A stretch of 64,000 nucleotides of DNA, taken from CAIPVR01 sp049316905 (GTDB taxonomy: Bacteria; Actinomycetota; Acidimicrobiia; Acidimicrobiales; Microtrichaceae). How positions within the stretch are numbered: position 1 is the stretch's first letter; every line of letters starts with the position of its first letter. Positions 49,429-57,547 of the stretch are shown piece after piece. A program made the translations under genes and the position numbers. The stretch lies in the NCBI GenBank assembly GCA_049316905.1, contig JBMOJH010000002.1, positions 1-64,000 of the forward strand. Direction: 5' to 3'. The notes beneath the pieces are model-generated. The model was not told the origin of the DNA and made no database searches. It saw nothing but the letters and a program-made list of their open reading frames with translations.

Positions 49429-51234
49429 CTAGCCCGGGACGCCGGGGGCCTTGGCGATCTCGGCCAGGAAGACGTCGTTGTTGGGGAAGGTCCGCATCCG
49501 GTCGATCAGCAGCTCGAGCCCGGCGCCGGAGTTGCCCTCGGCGGCGAGGCCGGAGAGCACCCGACGCAGCTTCCACACCTGCTGGAGCTGGGTCCGCTCG
49601 AAGAGCAGCTCCTCGTGGCGGGTGGACGAGGCGTCCACGTCGATGGCCGGGTAGATCCGCTTCTCCGCCGCACGGCGGTCGAGGCGGAGCTCCATGTTGC
49701 CGGTGCCCTTGAACTCCTCGAAGATCACCTCGTCCATCTTCGAGCCGGTCTCCACGAGCGCCGTGGCGAGGATGGTCAGCGAACCGCCCTCCTCCACGTT
49801 GCGCGCCGCACCGAAGAACCGCTTGGGCGGGTACAGGGCGCCGGTGTCGATACCGCCGGACATGATCCGCCCGGTCGCCGGAGCCGCCAGGTTGTAGGCA
49901 CGGGCCAGGCGGGTGATGCCGTCGAGGATGATGACGACGTCCTTGCCCATCTCCACCATGCGCTTGGCGCGCTCGATGGCGAGCTCGGCCACCTGCGTGT
50001 GCTCGTCGGAGGGACGGTCGAACGTGGACGCCACCACGTCGCCCTTGACGGAGCGACGCATGTCGGTGACCTCCTCCGGCCGCTCGTCGACGAGCAGCAC
50101 CATCAGCTGCACCTCGGGGTTGTTGAGCTCGATCGACTGGGCGATCGTCTTCATGACCGTGGTCTTGCCGGCCTTGGGCGGCGACACGATCAGGCCGCGC
50201 TGGCCCTTGCCGATCGGCGAGATGAGGTCGATGATCCTCGACGTCATGTCGAGCGGCTGGTCGTCGCGCTCGAGGCGGAGCTTCTCGTCCGGGAACAGCG
50301 GCGTGAGGTCCTCGAAGCGGGGCCGCTGACGGGCCAGCTCGGGGTCCATGCCGTTGACCTTGTCGATGCGCAGCAGCGCCGGGTTCTTCTCCTGGCGGTT
50401 CGCCGGCCGGCTCGCGCCCTCCACGTGGTCGCCCTTGCGGAGGCCGAGCTGACGGGTCTGCTTCACCGACACGTAGACGTCGTCGCGGCTCGGCAGGTAG
50501 CCCTTCACCCGGAGGAACCCGTAGCCCTCGTCGCGGAGGTCGAGGAAGCCCGACACCTCCACCGGCTCGCCGTCCCACTGGGGCTGCGGCTCGCCACCGC
50601 CCATCGCGTCCTCACCCTGCGGGCGGTCGCGGTCACGGCCCCGACGGCGACGCCGCCGACGGTTGCCCGGCTCGCCGTCGCCGCCCTGCTGGTTGCCGCC
50701 CTGCTGGTTGCCGCCCTGCTGGTTGTCCCGCTGGCCGCCGCCCTGCTGCTGGTTGCCGCCCTGCTGGTTGCGGCCACGGTTCTGGCCGTTGCGCTCGCCC
50801 TGGCCCCGGTCGCCGCCCTGACGCTCGCCACGGTCGCGGCCGCCGTCCTGACGGGAACCGCCACCGGGCTGCTCGGCGCCGTTCCCGGACGCCGCGGCCT
50901 CGTCACCGGCCGGCGACGCCGCGCCGCCGGAGTCGTCGTCGCCCGAGCGGTCGTCGCCGGAGCGGTCATCGGCATCGGTGGACGGGGCCGACGGCGCGTC
51001 GCCGTCGGGGGCCGACGAGGGTTCCGGCGCGCGGTCCTCCCCGGAGGAGGTCGAGCCGCCGCCGGACGCGCCGGAGCCGCCGCCGGTCACGCCGGCCAGC
51101 TCCAGGATCATGCCGATGATGTCGGCCTTCTTCGTCCGGCTGGTTGGCTTGCCCCCGAGGGCGCTGGCGATCGTGGCCAGCTCGGCGCGGTCCTTGCGCT
51201 CCAGGCCCTCGAGGTCGATCGAGTCGAGACTCAC
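49429..51234 (-). CDS. rho: Transcription termination factor Rho with long disordered insert
   Basis: 601 residues; E. coli Rho is 419. Residues ~1-45 are the N-terminal helix bundle ([20 protein letters not shown] ... [13 protein letters not shown]). Residues ~48-210 are a Gly/Asp/Ser then Gln/Asn/Gly-rich and finally Arg-rich insert. The RNA-binding cold-shock domain follows ([30 protein letters not shown]), then the ATPase with Walker [10 protein letters not shown]-loop [18 protein letters not shown] and R-loop GKGQRG. GTG 51234 is preferred over TTG 51249 because GGGGA lies upstream at a workable distance. Confidence 0.96.
   Translation of the reverse strand: MSLDSIDLEGLERKDRAELATIASALGGKPTSRTKKADIIGMILELAGVTGGGSGASGGGSTSSGEDRAPEPSSAPDGDAPSAPSTDADDRSGDDRSGDDDSGGAASPAGDEAAASGNGAEQPGGGSRQDGGRDRGERQGGDRGQGERNGQNRGRNQQGGNQQQGGGQRDNQQGGNQQGGNQQGGDGEPGNRRRRRRRGRDRDRPQGEDAMGGGEPQPQWDGEPVEVSGFLDLRDEGYGFLRVKGYLPSRDDVYVSVKQTRQLGLRKGDHVEGASRPANRQEKNPALLRIDKVNGMDPELARQRPRFEDLTPLFPDEKLRLERDDQPLDMTSRIIDLISPIGKGQRGLIVSPPKAGKTTVMKTIAQSIELNNPEVQLMVLLVDERPEEVTDMRRSVKGDVVASTFDRPSDEHTQVAELAIERAKRMVEMGKDVVIILDGITRLARAYNLAAPATGRIMSGGIDTGALYPPKRFFGAARNVEEGGSLTILATALVETGSKMDEVIFEEFKGTGNMELRLDRRAAEKRIYPAIDVDASSTRHEELLFERTQLQQVWKLRRVLSGLAAEGNSGAGLELLIDRMRTFPNNDVFLAEIAKAPGVPG
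50681..50725. repeat. Three tandem 15-bp repeats inside rho
   Basis: The unit ccgccctgctggttg occurs three times in a row (50681-50695, 50696-50710, 50711-50725) and once more at 50756-50770. On the minus strand it encodes NQQGG. It lies within the disordered insert, and copy number could change by slippage without a frameshift. Confidence 0.85.
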
Positions 51235-51475
51235 GAGTGGTGTCCCCAATTCGTTGGGCTGCGCCGGGAGGTTCCGGGGCAGCGGGGTTGATCCGGCCGG
51301 GACCCGGAGGAATCCGGGGGTCGGCCGGGGTCGTGGACGGGTCCGGGCGCCGGGGAATCGGGGGATTCCGAACGGCGTCGCGGGGCGTACCCGGAAGAGC
51401 GGGGTGCGGGGGGCCGGTACCGGAACCCGGACCGCTGGTCCGGATGTCCGTCGCTACGACCCCCGCCCGAGACGA
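51235..51475 (-). promoter_or_regulatory. Long C-rich leader of rho (rut-like); the only gene-free stretch over 300 nt (51235-51569)
   Basis: From the predicted start near 51475 to the rho GTG there are about 240 untranslated nt. Over 51241-51420 I count about 88 G and 48 C on the plus strand, so the transcript is C-rich and G-poor, the composition that Rho binds. This fits autoregulation by termination in the leader. No small ORF or other gene was seen in 51235-51569. Confidence 0.55.
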
Positions 51476-51482
51476 CTCGCAC

Positions 51483-51512
51483 ACCCTACCGGCGGCGTGC
51501 GCACCGGGGCAA
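51483..51512 (-). promoter_or_regulatory. Promoter of rho
   Basis: On the minus strand TTGCCC (51512-51507) and TAGGGT (51488-51483) are 18 nt apart, between the MFS stop and the rho leader. Confidence 0.52.
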
Positions 51513-51569
51513 CCACCCGCCGTCGGAGGGGTGCGGCCGGACTCCCCGGGCGACACCCCGAAGCTCGGA

Positions 51570-52763
51570 TCACCGCACCGGCCGCAGCACCACGGTGGCC
51601 ATGAGCATCGCCCCGAGCGTGGCCGCCGCGGTGGCGCCGAAGAGCGCCCCGGCGCCGCCCCACGCATAGAGCGGCGCGGCAACCGCGGCAACCCCCGCGG
51701 CCACCACGGTGCCGCTGGCGCGCGCGAGCCCCTGTCCGGCCGCGGCCCTCGCCGCGGGCACCGCGTGGGCCACGGCCGCGGCCGCGGCGGTGGACGCGTA
51801 CGCCTGGCCGCCGGATTCGAGGAAGCCGAGGCCGGTGACCAGCAACGGGCTCGTGATCACCCCGTAGCCGACGATCATGGGGAGCATCACGCCCATGCCC
51901 GACCACGCGGCGCGCAATCCGCCGACCCGGTCCGCGAAGCGACCGGCGCGTGCGGCGAGCACCACGAAGGGAAGGGCGAAGACCGTGTAGCTGATGCCGA
52001 CCAGTACGGCCGAGCCGCCCAGGTCGTCGAGGAACGTCGGCCACAGGGCGTCATAGGCGCCGACCGGGATCATGAACGCGACGGTGAGGACCACGGCGCC
52101 GGCGACCCGGCGCTCCCGCAGGAGGCCCACCGGCAACCCGCCGGGATGCGCCGCGGCACCCGCGGCCGATGGGGTCGACCGCAGGCGACCGACCAGGGGC
52201 ACCGTCGCGAGCAGCAGCAGGCCCAGCACGACGAGGGTGGTGTCCGCCCCCACCACGGCGAGACCGAGGGCGGCGAGCAGCGGTCCGACGGACAGGCCGA
52301 GGAGGTCTGCGCTCTGGAGGCGGCCGAGCTGTTCGCCGGCGCGGGCCGGCGCAGCACGGATGGCCTCGGCGTTCACCGCGGGCACGAACGCGCCGAACGC
52401 GAGCCCGCCGAGGATCCGGAGGGCCACGAACTGCCAGAGCTCGGCGGCCAGCGCGTGACCGGCGAGCGCCACCGCCATCGCCACCACCGCGCCGGCGACG
52501 AGGGCGCGGGTGTGCCCTGCGTCGGCCCGCGGGCCGAGGACGAGCTCGCCGACGACCGCGGCGAGGAACCCGACCGCACCGAGCAGGCCGACGGCGGCCA
52601 GGGAGATGCCGTGCTCCTCCTGGAACGCGGGCACCAGCGGGAACAGCGCCAGGTAGCCGGCGGACATGGCGGCCATGAGCACCATCGCCGGGAGGAGGGG
52701 CCGCCACCCGGGGCCCGGCGCGGCACGGCCGGCGGGATCGAGGGTGGTGGGCTGCGCCGTCAT
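51570..52763 (-). CDS. MFS efflux-type transporter
   Basis: 397 residues, 12 hydrophobic segments. Motif A-like LVLGPRADAGHTRALVAG after helix 2 and a weaker repeat AGRFADRVGGLRAAW in the second half. Drug:H+ antiporter-like size. Divergent from a TetR gene with paired operators, so probably induced by its substrate. ATG 52763. Confidence 0.88.
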   Translation of the reverse strand: MTAQPTTLDPAGRAAPGPGWRPLLPAMVLMAAMSAGYLALFPLVPAFQEEHGISLAAVGLLGAVGFLAAVVGELVLGPRADAGHTRALVAGAVVAMAVALAGHALAAELWQFVALRILGGLAFGAFVPAVNAEAIRAAPARAGEQLGRLQSADLLGLSVGPLLAALGLAVVGADTTLVVLGLLLLATVPLVGRLRSTPSAAGAAAHPGGLPVGLLRERRVAGAVVLTVAFMIPVGAYDALWPTFLDDLGGSAVLVGISYTVFALPFVVLAARAGRFADRVGGLRAAWSGMGVMLPMIVGYGVITSPLLVTGLGFLESGGQAYASTAAAAAVAHAVPAARAAAGQGLARASGTVVAAGVAAVAAPLYAWGGAGALFGATAAATLGAMLMATVVLRPVR

Positions 52764-52784
52764 GCCGTCAGGCTACGCAGTTGT

Positions 52785-52798
52785 TGGACGATCGTCCA
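52785..52798. promoter_or_regulatory. TetR operator O1 (MFS side)
   Basis: TGGACGATCGTCCA is a perfect 14-bp palindrome, 21 nt from the MFS start. Its centre is 21 bp from the centre of O2, two helical turns. Confidence 0.72.
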
Positions 52799-52804
52799 GT
52801 CTTA

Positions 52805-52820
52805 TTGGACGATCGGCCAA
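52805..52820. promoter_or_regulatory. TetR operator O2 (TetR side)
   Basis: TTGGACGATCGGCCAA differs from a perfect palindrome by one base pair and repeats the O1 sequence TTGGACGATCG. Located 30 nt before the TetR gene. Confidence 0.72.
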
Positions 52821-52850
52821 TGTGCCCGGCGGGCGCCGTAGGCTGTCGTC

Positions 52851-53531
52851 GTGGTCCGGCGACGCCCCGAGGAACGACGCGAGGAGATCCTCCGCGCCGC
52901 GGGCGAGGTCGTCCTGCGGGAGGGCTTCGGCCGCACCAGCGCACGCGAGCTCGCCGCGGCCGTCGGGGTCTCCCCCGGCCTGCTGCACCACTACTTCCCG
53001 TCGATGGAGGAGGTCCTCGTGCGGGCCGTGCAGCTCTTCACCGACGAGGACCTGGCCCAGCTCGCCGACGAGGTCGGCGAGGAGGAGGACGCCCCGGCGC
53101 TGGTCCGCCTCGACCGGGTGCTGCGTTGGTGCGTGCCCACGCCCGACGACCCCGCCTGCCGGTTCTGGGTGGAGTCGTGGTCCGAGAGCCTCCGCAACCC
53201 CGGCGTCGCCGAGGCCACCCGCCACCTCAACGAGGTGTGGCACCGGGGGCTCACCGACCTGCTCACCGACGCCGCTGCCGACGGCGACGGGAGCTGCCCG
53301 GACCCGTCCGGGTCGGCCTGGCGGCTGCTGGCGCTGCTCGACGGACTGACGGTGCAGGTGCTGGCCTACGGGAGCCTCGGGCCGGCCGAGCTCCTGGCCC
53401 AGGCCCGCGCCGCGGCGGAGATCGAGCTCGGGCTCGCGCCCGGCACGCTCGCCGGTCTCGAGCCCCACGGCGACGCCGGGTCCGAGGGCCACCGGCGCGT
53501 CCGCACCGATCGGGGTGGGGTCAGACCGTGA
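52851..53531 (+). CDS. TetR-family transcriptional regulator
   Basis: 226 residues. N-terminal HTH at ~8-55: EERREEILRAAGEVVLREGFGRTSARELAAAVGVSPGLLHHYFPSMEEVL. The ligand domain (~60-200) is family-like; the last ~25 residues are charged and probably disordered. Presumed repressor of the divergent MFS gene via the two operators. A -10 (TAGGCT 52839-52844) ends 6 nt before GTG 52851 with no Shine-Dalgarno, suggesting a leaderless mRNA. Overlaps the converging gene's end by 11 nt. Confidence 0.9.
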   Translation: MVRRRPEERREEILRAAGEVVLREGFGRTSARELAAAVGVSPGLLHHYFPSMEEVLVRAVQLFTDEDLAQLADEVGEEEDAPALVRLDRVLRWCVPTPDDPACRFWVESWSESLRNPGVAEATRHLNEVWHRGLTDLLTDAAADGDGSCPDPSGSAWRLLALLDGLTVQVLAYGSLGPAELLAQARAAAEIELGLAPGTLAGLEPHGDAGSEGHRRVRTDRGGVRP

Positions 53532-54693
53532 GCAGGTCGTCGAGCAGCTGGTGCGCCGCCACCACCGGCTCACCGGCCACGGCGGGTTCGGTGTAGAGGT
53601 CCGCACCGGACGCCTCGATCCCCTCCCCCACCAGCAGGTACGGGACCGGGTCGGGGGTGTGGGTGCGCAGCGCGAGCGGCGTGGCGTGGTCCGGCAGGAG
53701 CAGAAGGCGCCACGGCCCGCGGCGGTCGAGCCCGGCCACCAGGTCGGCGAGGATCTCGGCGTCCCAGCGTTCGAGGGAACGCACCTTCTCCTCGGCGTCG
53801 CCCGCGTGGCCGGCCTCGTCGGTGGCCTCCACGTGGATGACGAAGAGGTCGAGGCCGGCGTCGAGCCCCGCCAGCGCGGCGTCGCGCTGGGCGGCGTAGT
53901 CGGTGTCGTACCCGGCCGTGGCGCCGGCCACATCGGGCACCTCCATGTCGGTCAGCACCCCGAGTCCGCGCACCAGGTCGACCGCGGTCGTGATCCCGCC
54001 GCGCACGCCGTGCCGGGCGGTGAAGGCGGGCATCGTCGGCTGGAAGCCCTGGCCCCAGAGCCACACCTGGTTGGCGTCGAGCCCGGCGATCCCGGCGTCG
54101 CGGAGCACGTCGCGACTGGCCCGCATCACCTCGGCGACCCGCTCGGCCGCGGCGCCCGTGGGCCACACCGCGGGCCGTCCGGTGAGGTCGTGGGGCGGGA
54201 CGCAGTCGGCGTCGATCCAGTCCGCGGGCGCCACCATGATGTGGCGGTACTCCACGCCCGGGTGGAACTCCAGGCCCGAGCCGACCCCGCGGCCCAACGC
54301 GGCGTCGAGCGCCTCGATGGCGGTCGCGGCCACGGGCGTGGACGGGTGCCCACCCGCGAAGTCCACCATCGTGCCGTCGTCGCCGACCGTGACGAGGTTG
54401 CAGCGGTAGGCGAGGCGGTCCGCGGGCAGCTTCAGGCCGAGCGACGCGGCCTCGATCGGGGCGCGCCCGGTGTGGAACTCCGCCGGGTCGTAGCCGAGGA
54501 TCGCCATGTTGCCGACGTCGCTGCCCGGGGGCATCCCCTCAGGGATCACCGCGGCGCGGCCCACCCGGCCGCGGCGGCAGAGCTCGTCGAGCACCGGGGT
54601 GCGGGCGACCTCCAGCGGGGTGCGGCCGCCGAGGCCGTCGAAGGGCTCGTCGGCACAGCCGTCGGGGACGCAGACCACGTACTTCACGCCCAC
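53521..54693 (-). CDS. Phosphoglycerate-mutase-like enzyme, proposed homoserine kinase
   Basis: 390 residues, alkaline-phosphatase superfamily, archaeal-type iPGM group. PDGCADEP (metal Asp), catalytic-type Ser in GMPPGSDVGNMAILGYDP, GRAPIEAASLGLKL, IHVEATDEAGHAGD and PDHATPLALRTH give both metal sites. The GSDV-N-LGYDP...GRAP-EAAS pattern resembles the PGM-like homoserine kinases (TIGR02535 by recall) more than archaeal ApgM (GRGPxEA). It sits at the end of lysA-hom-thrC, where thrB normally is, and no GHMP-type thrB is seen. Phosphoglycerate mutase activity remains the alternative. GTG 54693. Confidence 0.8.
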   Translation of the reverse strand: MGVKYVVCVPDGCADEPFDGLGGRTPLEVARTPVLDELCRRGRVGRAAVIPEGMPPGSDVGNMAILGYDPAEFHTGRAPIEAASLGLKLPADRLAYRCNLVTVGDDGTMVDFAGGHPSTPVAATAIEALDAALGRGVGSGLEFHPGVEYRHIMVAPADWIDADCVPPHDLTGRPAVWPTGAAAERVAEVMRASRDVLRDAGIAGLDANQVWLWGQGFQPTMPAFTARHGVRGGITTAVDLVRGLGVLTDMEVPDVAGATAGYDTDYAAQRDAALAGLDAGLDLFVIHVEATDEAGHAGDAEEKVRSLERWDAEILADLVAGLDRRGPWRLLLLPDHATPLALRTHTPDPVPYLLVGEGIEASGADLYTEPAVAGEPVVAAHQLLDDLLTV

Positions 54694-54743
54694 AGTCTGG
54701 CCCGCGGGCCCGGCCGCCTCGAAACGGGCCCGTCCGGGGCGCC

Positions 54744-56183
54744 TCAGGTGCGGAGCTCGCCCCGCACCAGCGCCTGGACCGCGGCGAGGTCGGCCGGCAC
54801 GTGCTCCACCCGCTCGGGGCGCTCGTACAGGTCCGCGAGGTGCGCCGGCAGGTCGGGGCGCACGCCGACCGCCGCCTCAACGGCGTCGGGGAACTTCGCC
54901 GGATGGGCGGTCGCGAGGCACACCACCGGCACCGACGGGTCGGCCAGCACGCCGTCGGCCACGAGCTGCTCGGCCACCCCGATCCCCACCGCGGTGTGCG
55001 GATCGACCAGCACGCCGGTGCGGTCGAGGAGCGCTCGGATCACCGCCGCGGCCGACTCGTCGTCGAGGCGGGCCGCGTCGAACTCGCCGCGCAGCGCGTC
55101 GAGGACCGCGGCCGGCACCGACACGGTGCCGTCGCTGCGAAACCGCGCCATGAGGTCCGCGAGCGCGGCGCCGTCGCGGTCGAGGCGCTCGAACAGCAGG
55201 CGCTCCAGGTTCGACGACACCTGGATGTCCATCGACGGGCTGGTCGTGGGCACCACCTCGGTCACCGTCATGGTGCCCGTGGACAGGAAGCGGGTGAGGA
55301 TGTCGTTGCGGTTGGAGGCCACCACGAGGCGATCCACCGGCAGGCCCATGGCCTTCGCGGCCCAGCCGGCGAGGATGTTGCCGAAGTTGCCGGTGGGCAC
55401 GACGAAGCTCACCGGGCCGCCGTCGGGGGCCACCGCGAGGTGGGCGGTCACGTAGTAGACGATCTGCGCCATCACGCGGGCCCAGTTGATGGAGTTCACC
55501 GCGGAGAGCCGCACCTCCTCGCGGAACGGCTCGTCGGCGAACGCGGCCTTCACCAGGTCCTGGCAGTCGTCGAACGTGCCGGGCACCGCGATCGCGTGCG
55601 CGTTGGCGGCACCGAGCGTGGTCATCTGGCGGCGCTGCACCTCGCTGGTGCGGCCGTCCGGGAAGAGGATGAAGATGTCGACCCGGTCCCGACCCGCGCA
55701 CGCGTGCATGGCCGCGGAGCCGGTGTCGCCGGACGTGGCGCCGAGCACGCAGATCCGGCCGTCGCGTTCGGTCAGCACGTGGTCGAACAGGCGGCCGACG
55801 AGCTGGAGCGCCACGTCCTTGAACGCGAGCGTCGGGCCCCGGTCGAGCTCGAGCAGGTGCAGCGGCACGGCCCCCGCGGGCCCCGCGACGTCACCGAGCG
55901 GGCGGACCGGACAGACGTCCGGCGTGTCGAAGGTGGCGTACGCGTCCGCCACGATCGCCTCGAAGGCGGCCCGGTCGAGGCCATCCCCCTCGCTGCCGGC
56001 CACGAAGGGCCACATCACCTCGACCGCCACCTCGGGATACGGGCGGCCGCGGAGCTCCTCGAGTGGCGGCAGCGCCGGCCACTCCGCCGGCACGTACAGG
56101 CCGCCGTCGGCGGCCAGCCCCGCGAGGAGCACGTCCGCGAAGCCCAGCTCGGGGGCGGTGCCCCGGGTGGAGACGTAGCGCAC
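54744..56183 (-). CDS. thrC: Threonine synthase
   Basis: 479 residues, the long (type II) form. Converts O-phosphohomoserine to threonine with PLP. PLP Lys is in PTLAFKDVALQLVGRL (~119); phosphate-binding VPTGNFGNILAGWAAKAMGLP and LGATSGDTGSAAMHA are conserved. N-terminal MRYVSTRG is the usual start. GTG 56183 is 2 nt after the hom stop, so tightly coupled. Confidence 0.95.
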   Translation of the reverse strand: MRYVSTRGTAPELGFADVLLAGLAADGGLYVPAEWPALPPLEELRGRPYPEVAVEVMWPFVAGSEGDGLDRAAFEAIVADAYATFDTPDVCPVRPLGDVAGPAGAVPLHLLELDRGPTLAFKDVALQLVGRLFDHVLTERDGRICVLGATSGDTGSAAMHACAGRDRVDIFILFPDGRTSEVQRRQMTTLGAANAHAIAVPGTFDDCQDLVKAAFADEPFREEVRLSAVNSINWARVMAQIVYYVTAHLAVAPDGGPVSFVVPTGNFGNILAGWAAKAMGLPVDRLVVASNRNDILTRFLSTGTMTVTEVVPTTSPSMDIQVSSNLERLLFERLDRDGAALADLMARFRSDGTVSVPAAVLDALRGEFDAARLDDESAAAVIRALLDRTGVLVDPHTAVGIGVAEQLVADGVLADPSVPVVCLATAHPAKFPDAVEAAVGVRPDLPAHLADLYERPERVEHVPADLAAVQALVRGELRT

Positions 56184-56185
56184 GC

Positions 56186-57505
56186 TCAGCCCTGGCCGAT
56201 GACGCGCAGGACCGAGCCGACGCTGCGCACCACGTCCAGGCCCCGCAGGGCGTGGAGGGTGGCCCGCACGTCGGCCTCGCGGGCCGCGTGCGTGATGAAC
56301 ATCAGCCGGGCGGAGCCGTCGGCGAGGTCGTCGTCGTCCGTGGCGGCCTCCTGCTCCATCGACCGGATCGACACGCCGTGCTCACCGAACACCGCGGCCA
56401 CCGCGGCGAGCACGCCGGGCCGGTCCCACACCTCGAGGGTCAGGTAGAACGCGGACGCCAGGTCGTCGATGGGCCGCAGCGTGGCCGCGCCGAACGTGCC
56501 GAGCGAGGCGTGCGTGCCCTTCGCGAGGTTGGCCGCCGCGTCGATCACGTCGCCGAGCACCGCGGAGGCCGTGGGGAAGCCGCCGGCGCCCCGGCCGTAG
56601 AACATCAGGTCGCCCACCGCGGCGCCCTCCACGAAGACCGCGTTGAAGCTGTCGCGCACGGAGGCGAGCGGGTGGGTGTTCGGCACCATCGCCGGGTGCA
56701 CCCGCACCGCGACGGCACCGTCGTCGAAGCGCTCCACGACGGCCAGCAGCTTCACCTGGTGGTCGAGGCGTCGGGCGTGGTCGATGTCGGCGGGCGTCAC
56801 GCCGGCGATGCCCTCGTGGTACACGTCGCCCGCGACCACCTTCACGCCGAAGGCGATGCTGGCGATGATCGCCGCCTTGGCCCCGGCGTCGAAGCCCTCC
56901 ACGTCCGCGGTGGGGTCGCGCTCGGCGTACCCCAGGCTCTGCGCCTCGGCGAGGGCCTCGGCGTAGGACCAGCCCTCCTCGGTCATCTTCGTGAGGATGT
57001 AGTTGGTGGTCCCGTTGACGATCCCCATCACGCGGGTGACGTCCTCACCGACCAGCGACTCGCGGAGCGGCCGCACGAGGGGGATGCCACCGGCCACGGC
57101 CGCCTCGAACAGCAGGTCCACCCCGGCCGACTCGGCCACGGCGAACAGCTCGGCGCCCACGTTCGCGAGCAGCTCCTTGTTCGCGGTCACCACGGGCTTG
57201 CCGGCCTTCAGCGCCTCGACGATCAGCTCGCGGGCCGGCTCGATGCCGCCGATCACCTCCACCACGAGGTCGACCGACGGGTCCGTCACCACCGCGCGGG
57301 CGTCGGTGGTGAGCACGTCCGCGGGCAGCTCCACCTCGCGCTCCTTGGAGGTGGAGCGCACCGCCACCCGGGCGATCCGCAGGCGGAGGCCGGTGCGGGC
57401 GGCGATCTCGTCGCCCCGGTCGGCCACCAGGGACACCAGCGCGGCGCCCACGTTGCCGCAGCCCAGCAGGCCGATGGAGACGGTGCGTTCGGTCAGGTCG
57501 CTCAC
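56186..57505 (-). CDS. hom: Homoserine dehydrogenase
   Basis: 439 residues. Reduces aspartate semialdehyde to homoserine. NAD(P) motif GLLGCGNVGAAL (~12-23), ANKELLA (catalytic Lys region), GIVNGTTNYILTKM and GYAERDPTADVEG. The C-terminal ACT domain (~345-435, LTLEVWDRPGVLAAVAAVFGEHGVSI) suggests feedback control by threonine. GTG 57505; 42 nt after lysA. Confidence 0.96.
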   Translation of the reverse strand: MSDLTERTVSIGLLGCGNVGAALVSLVADRGDEIAARTGLRLRIARVAVRSTSKEREVELPADVLTTDARAVVTDPSVDLVVEVIGGIEPARELIVEALKAGKPVVTANKELLANVGAELFAVAESAGVDLLFEAAVAGGIPLVRPLRESLVGEDVTRVMGIVNGTTNYILTKMTEEGWSYAEALAEAQSLGYAERDPTADVEGFDAGAKAAIIASIAFGVKVVAGDVYHEGIAGVTPADIDHARRLDHQVKLLAVVERFDDGAVAVRVHPAMVPNTHPLASVRDSFNAVFVEGAAVGDLMFYGRGAGGFPTASAVLGDVIDAAANLAKGTHASLGTFGAATLRPIDDLASAFYLTLEVWDRPGVLAAVAAVFGEHGVSIRSMEQEAATDDDDLADGSARLMFITHAAREADVRATLHALRGLDVVRSVGSVLRVIGQG

Positions 57506-57547
57506 GGGCCCACGCTACCGGTGGCCCCCCGGACCGGACGACCCCGA

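Noticed and set aside
50680..50770. 15-bp repeats considered as a CRISPR or intergenic satellite
   Set aside because: They lie inside rho in frame (NQQGG) and have no spacers.
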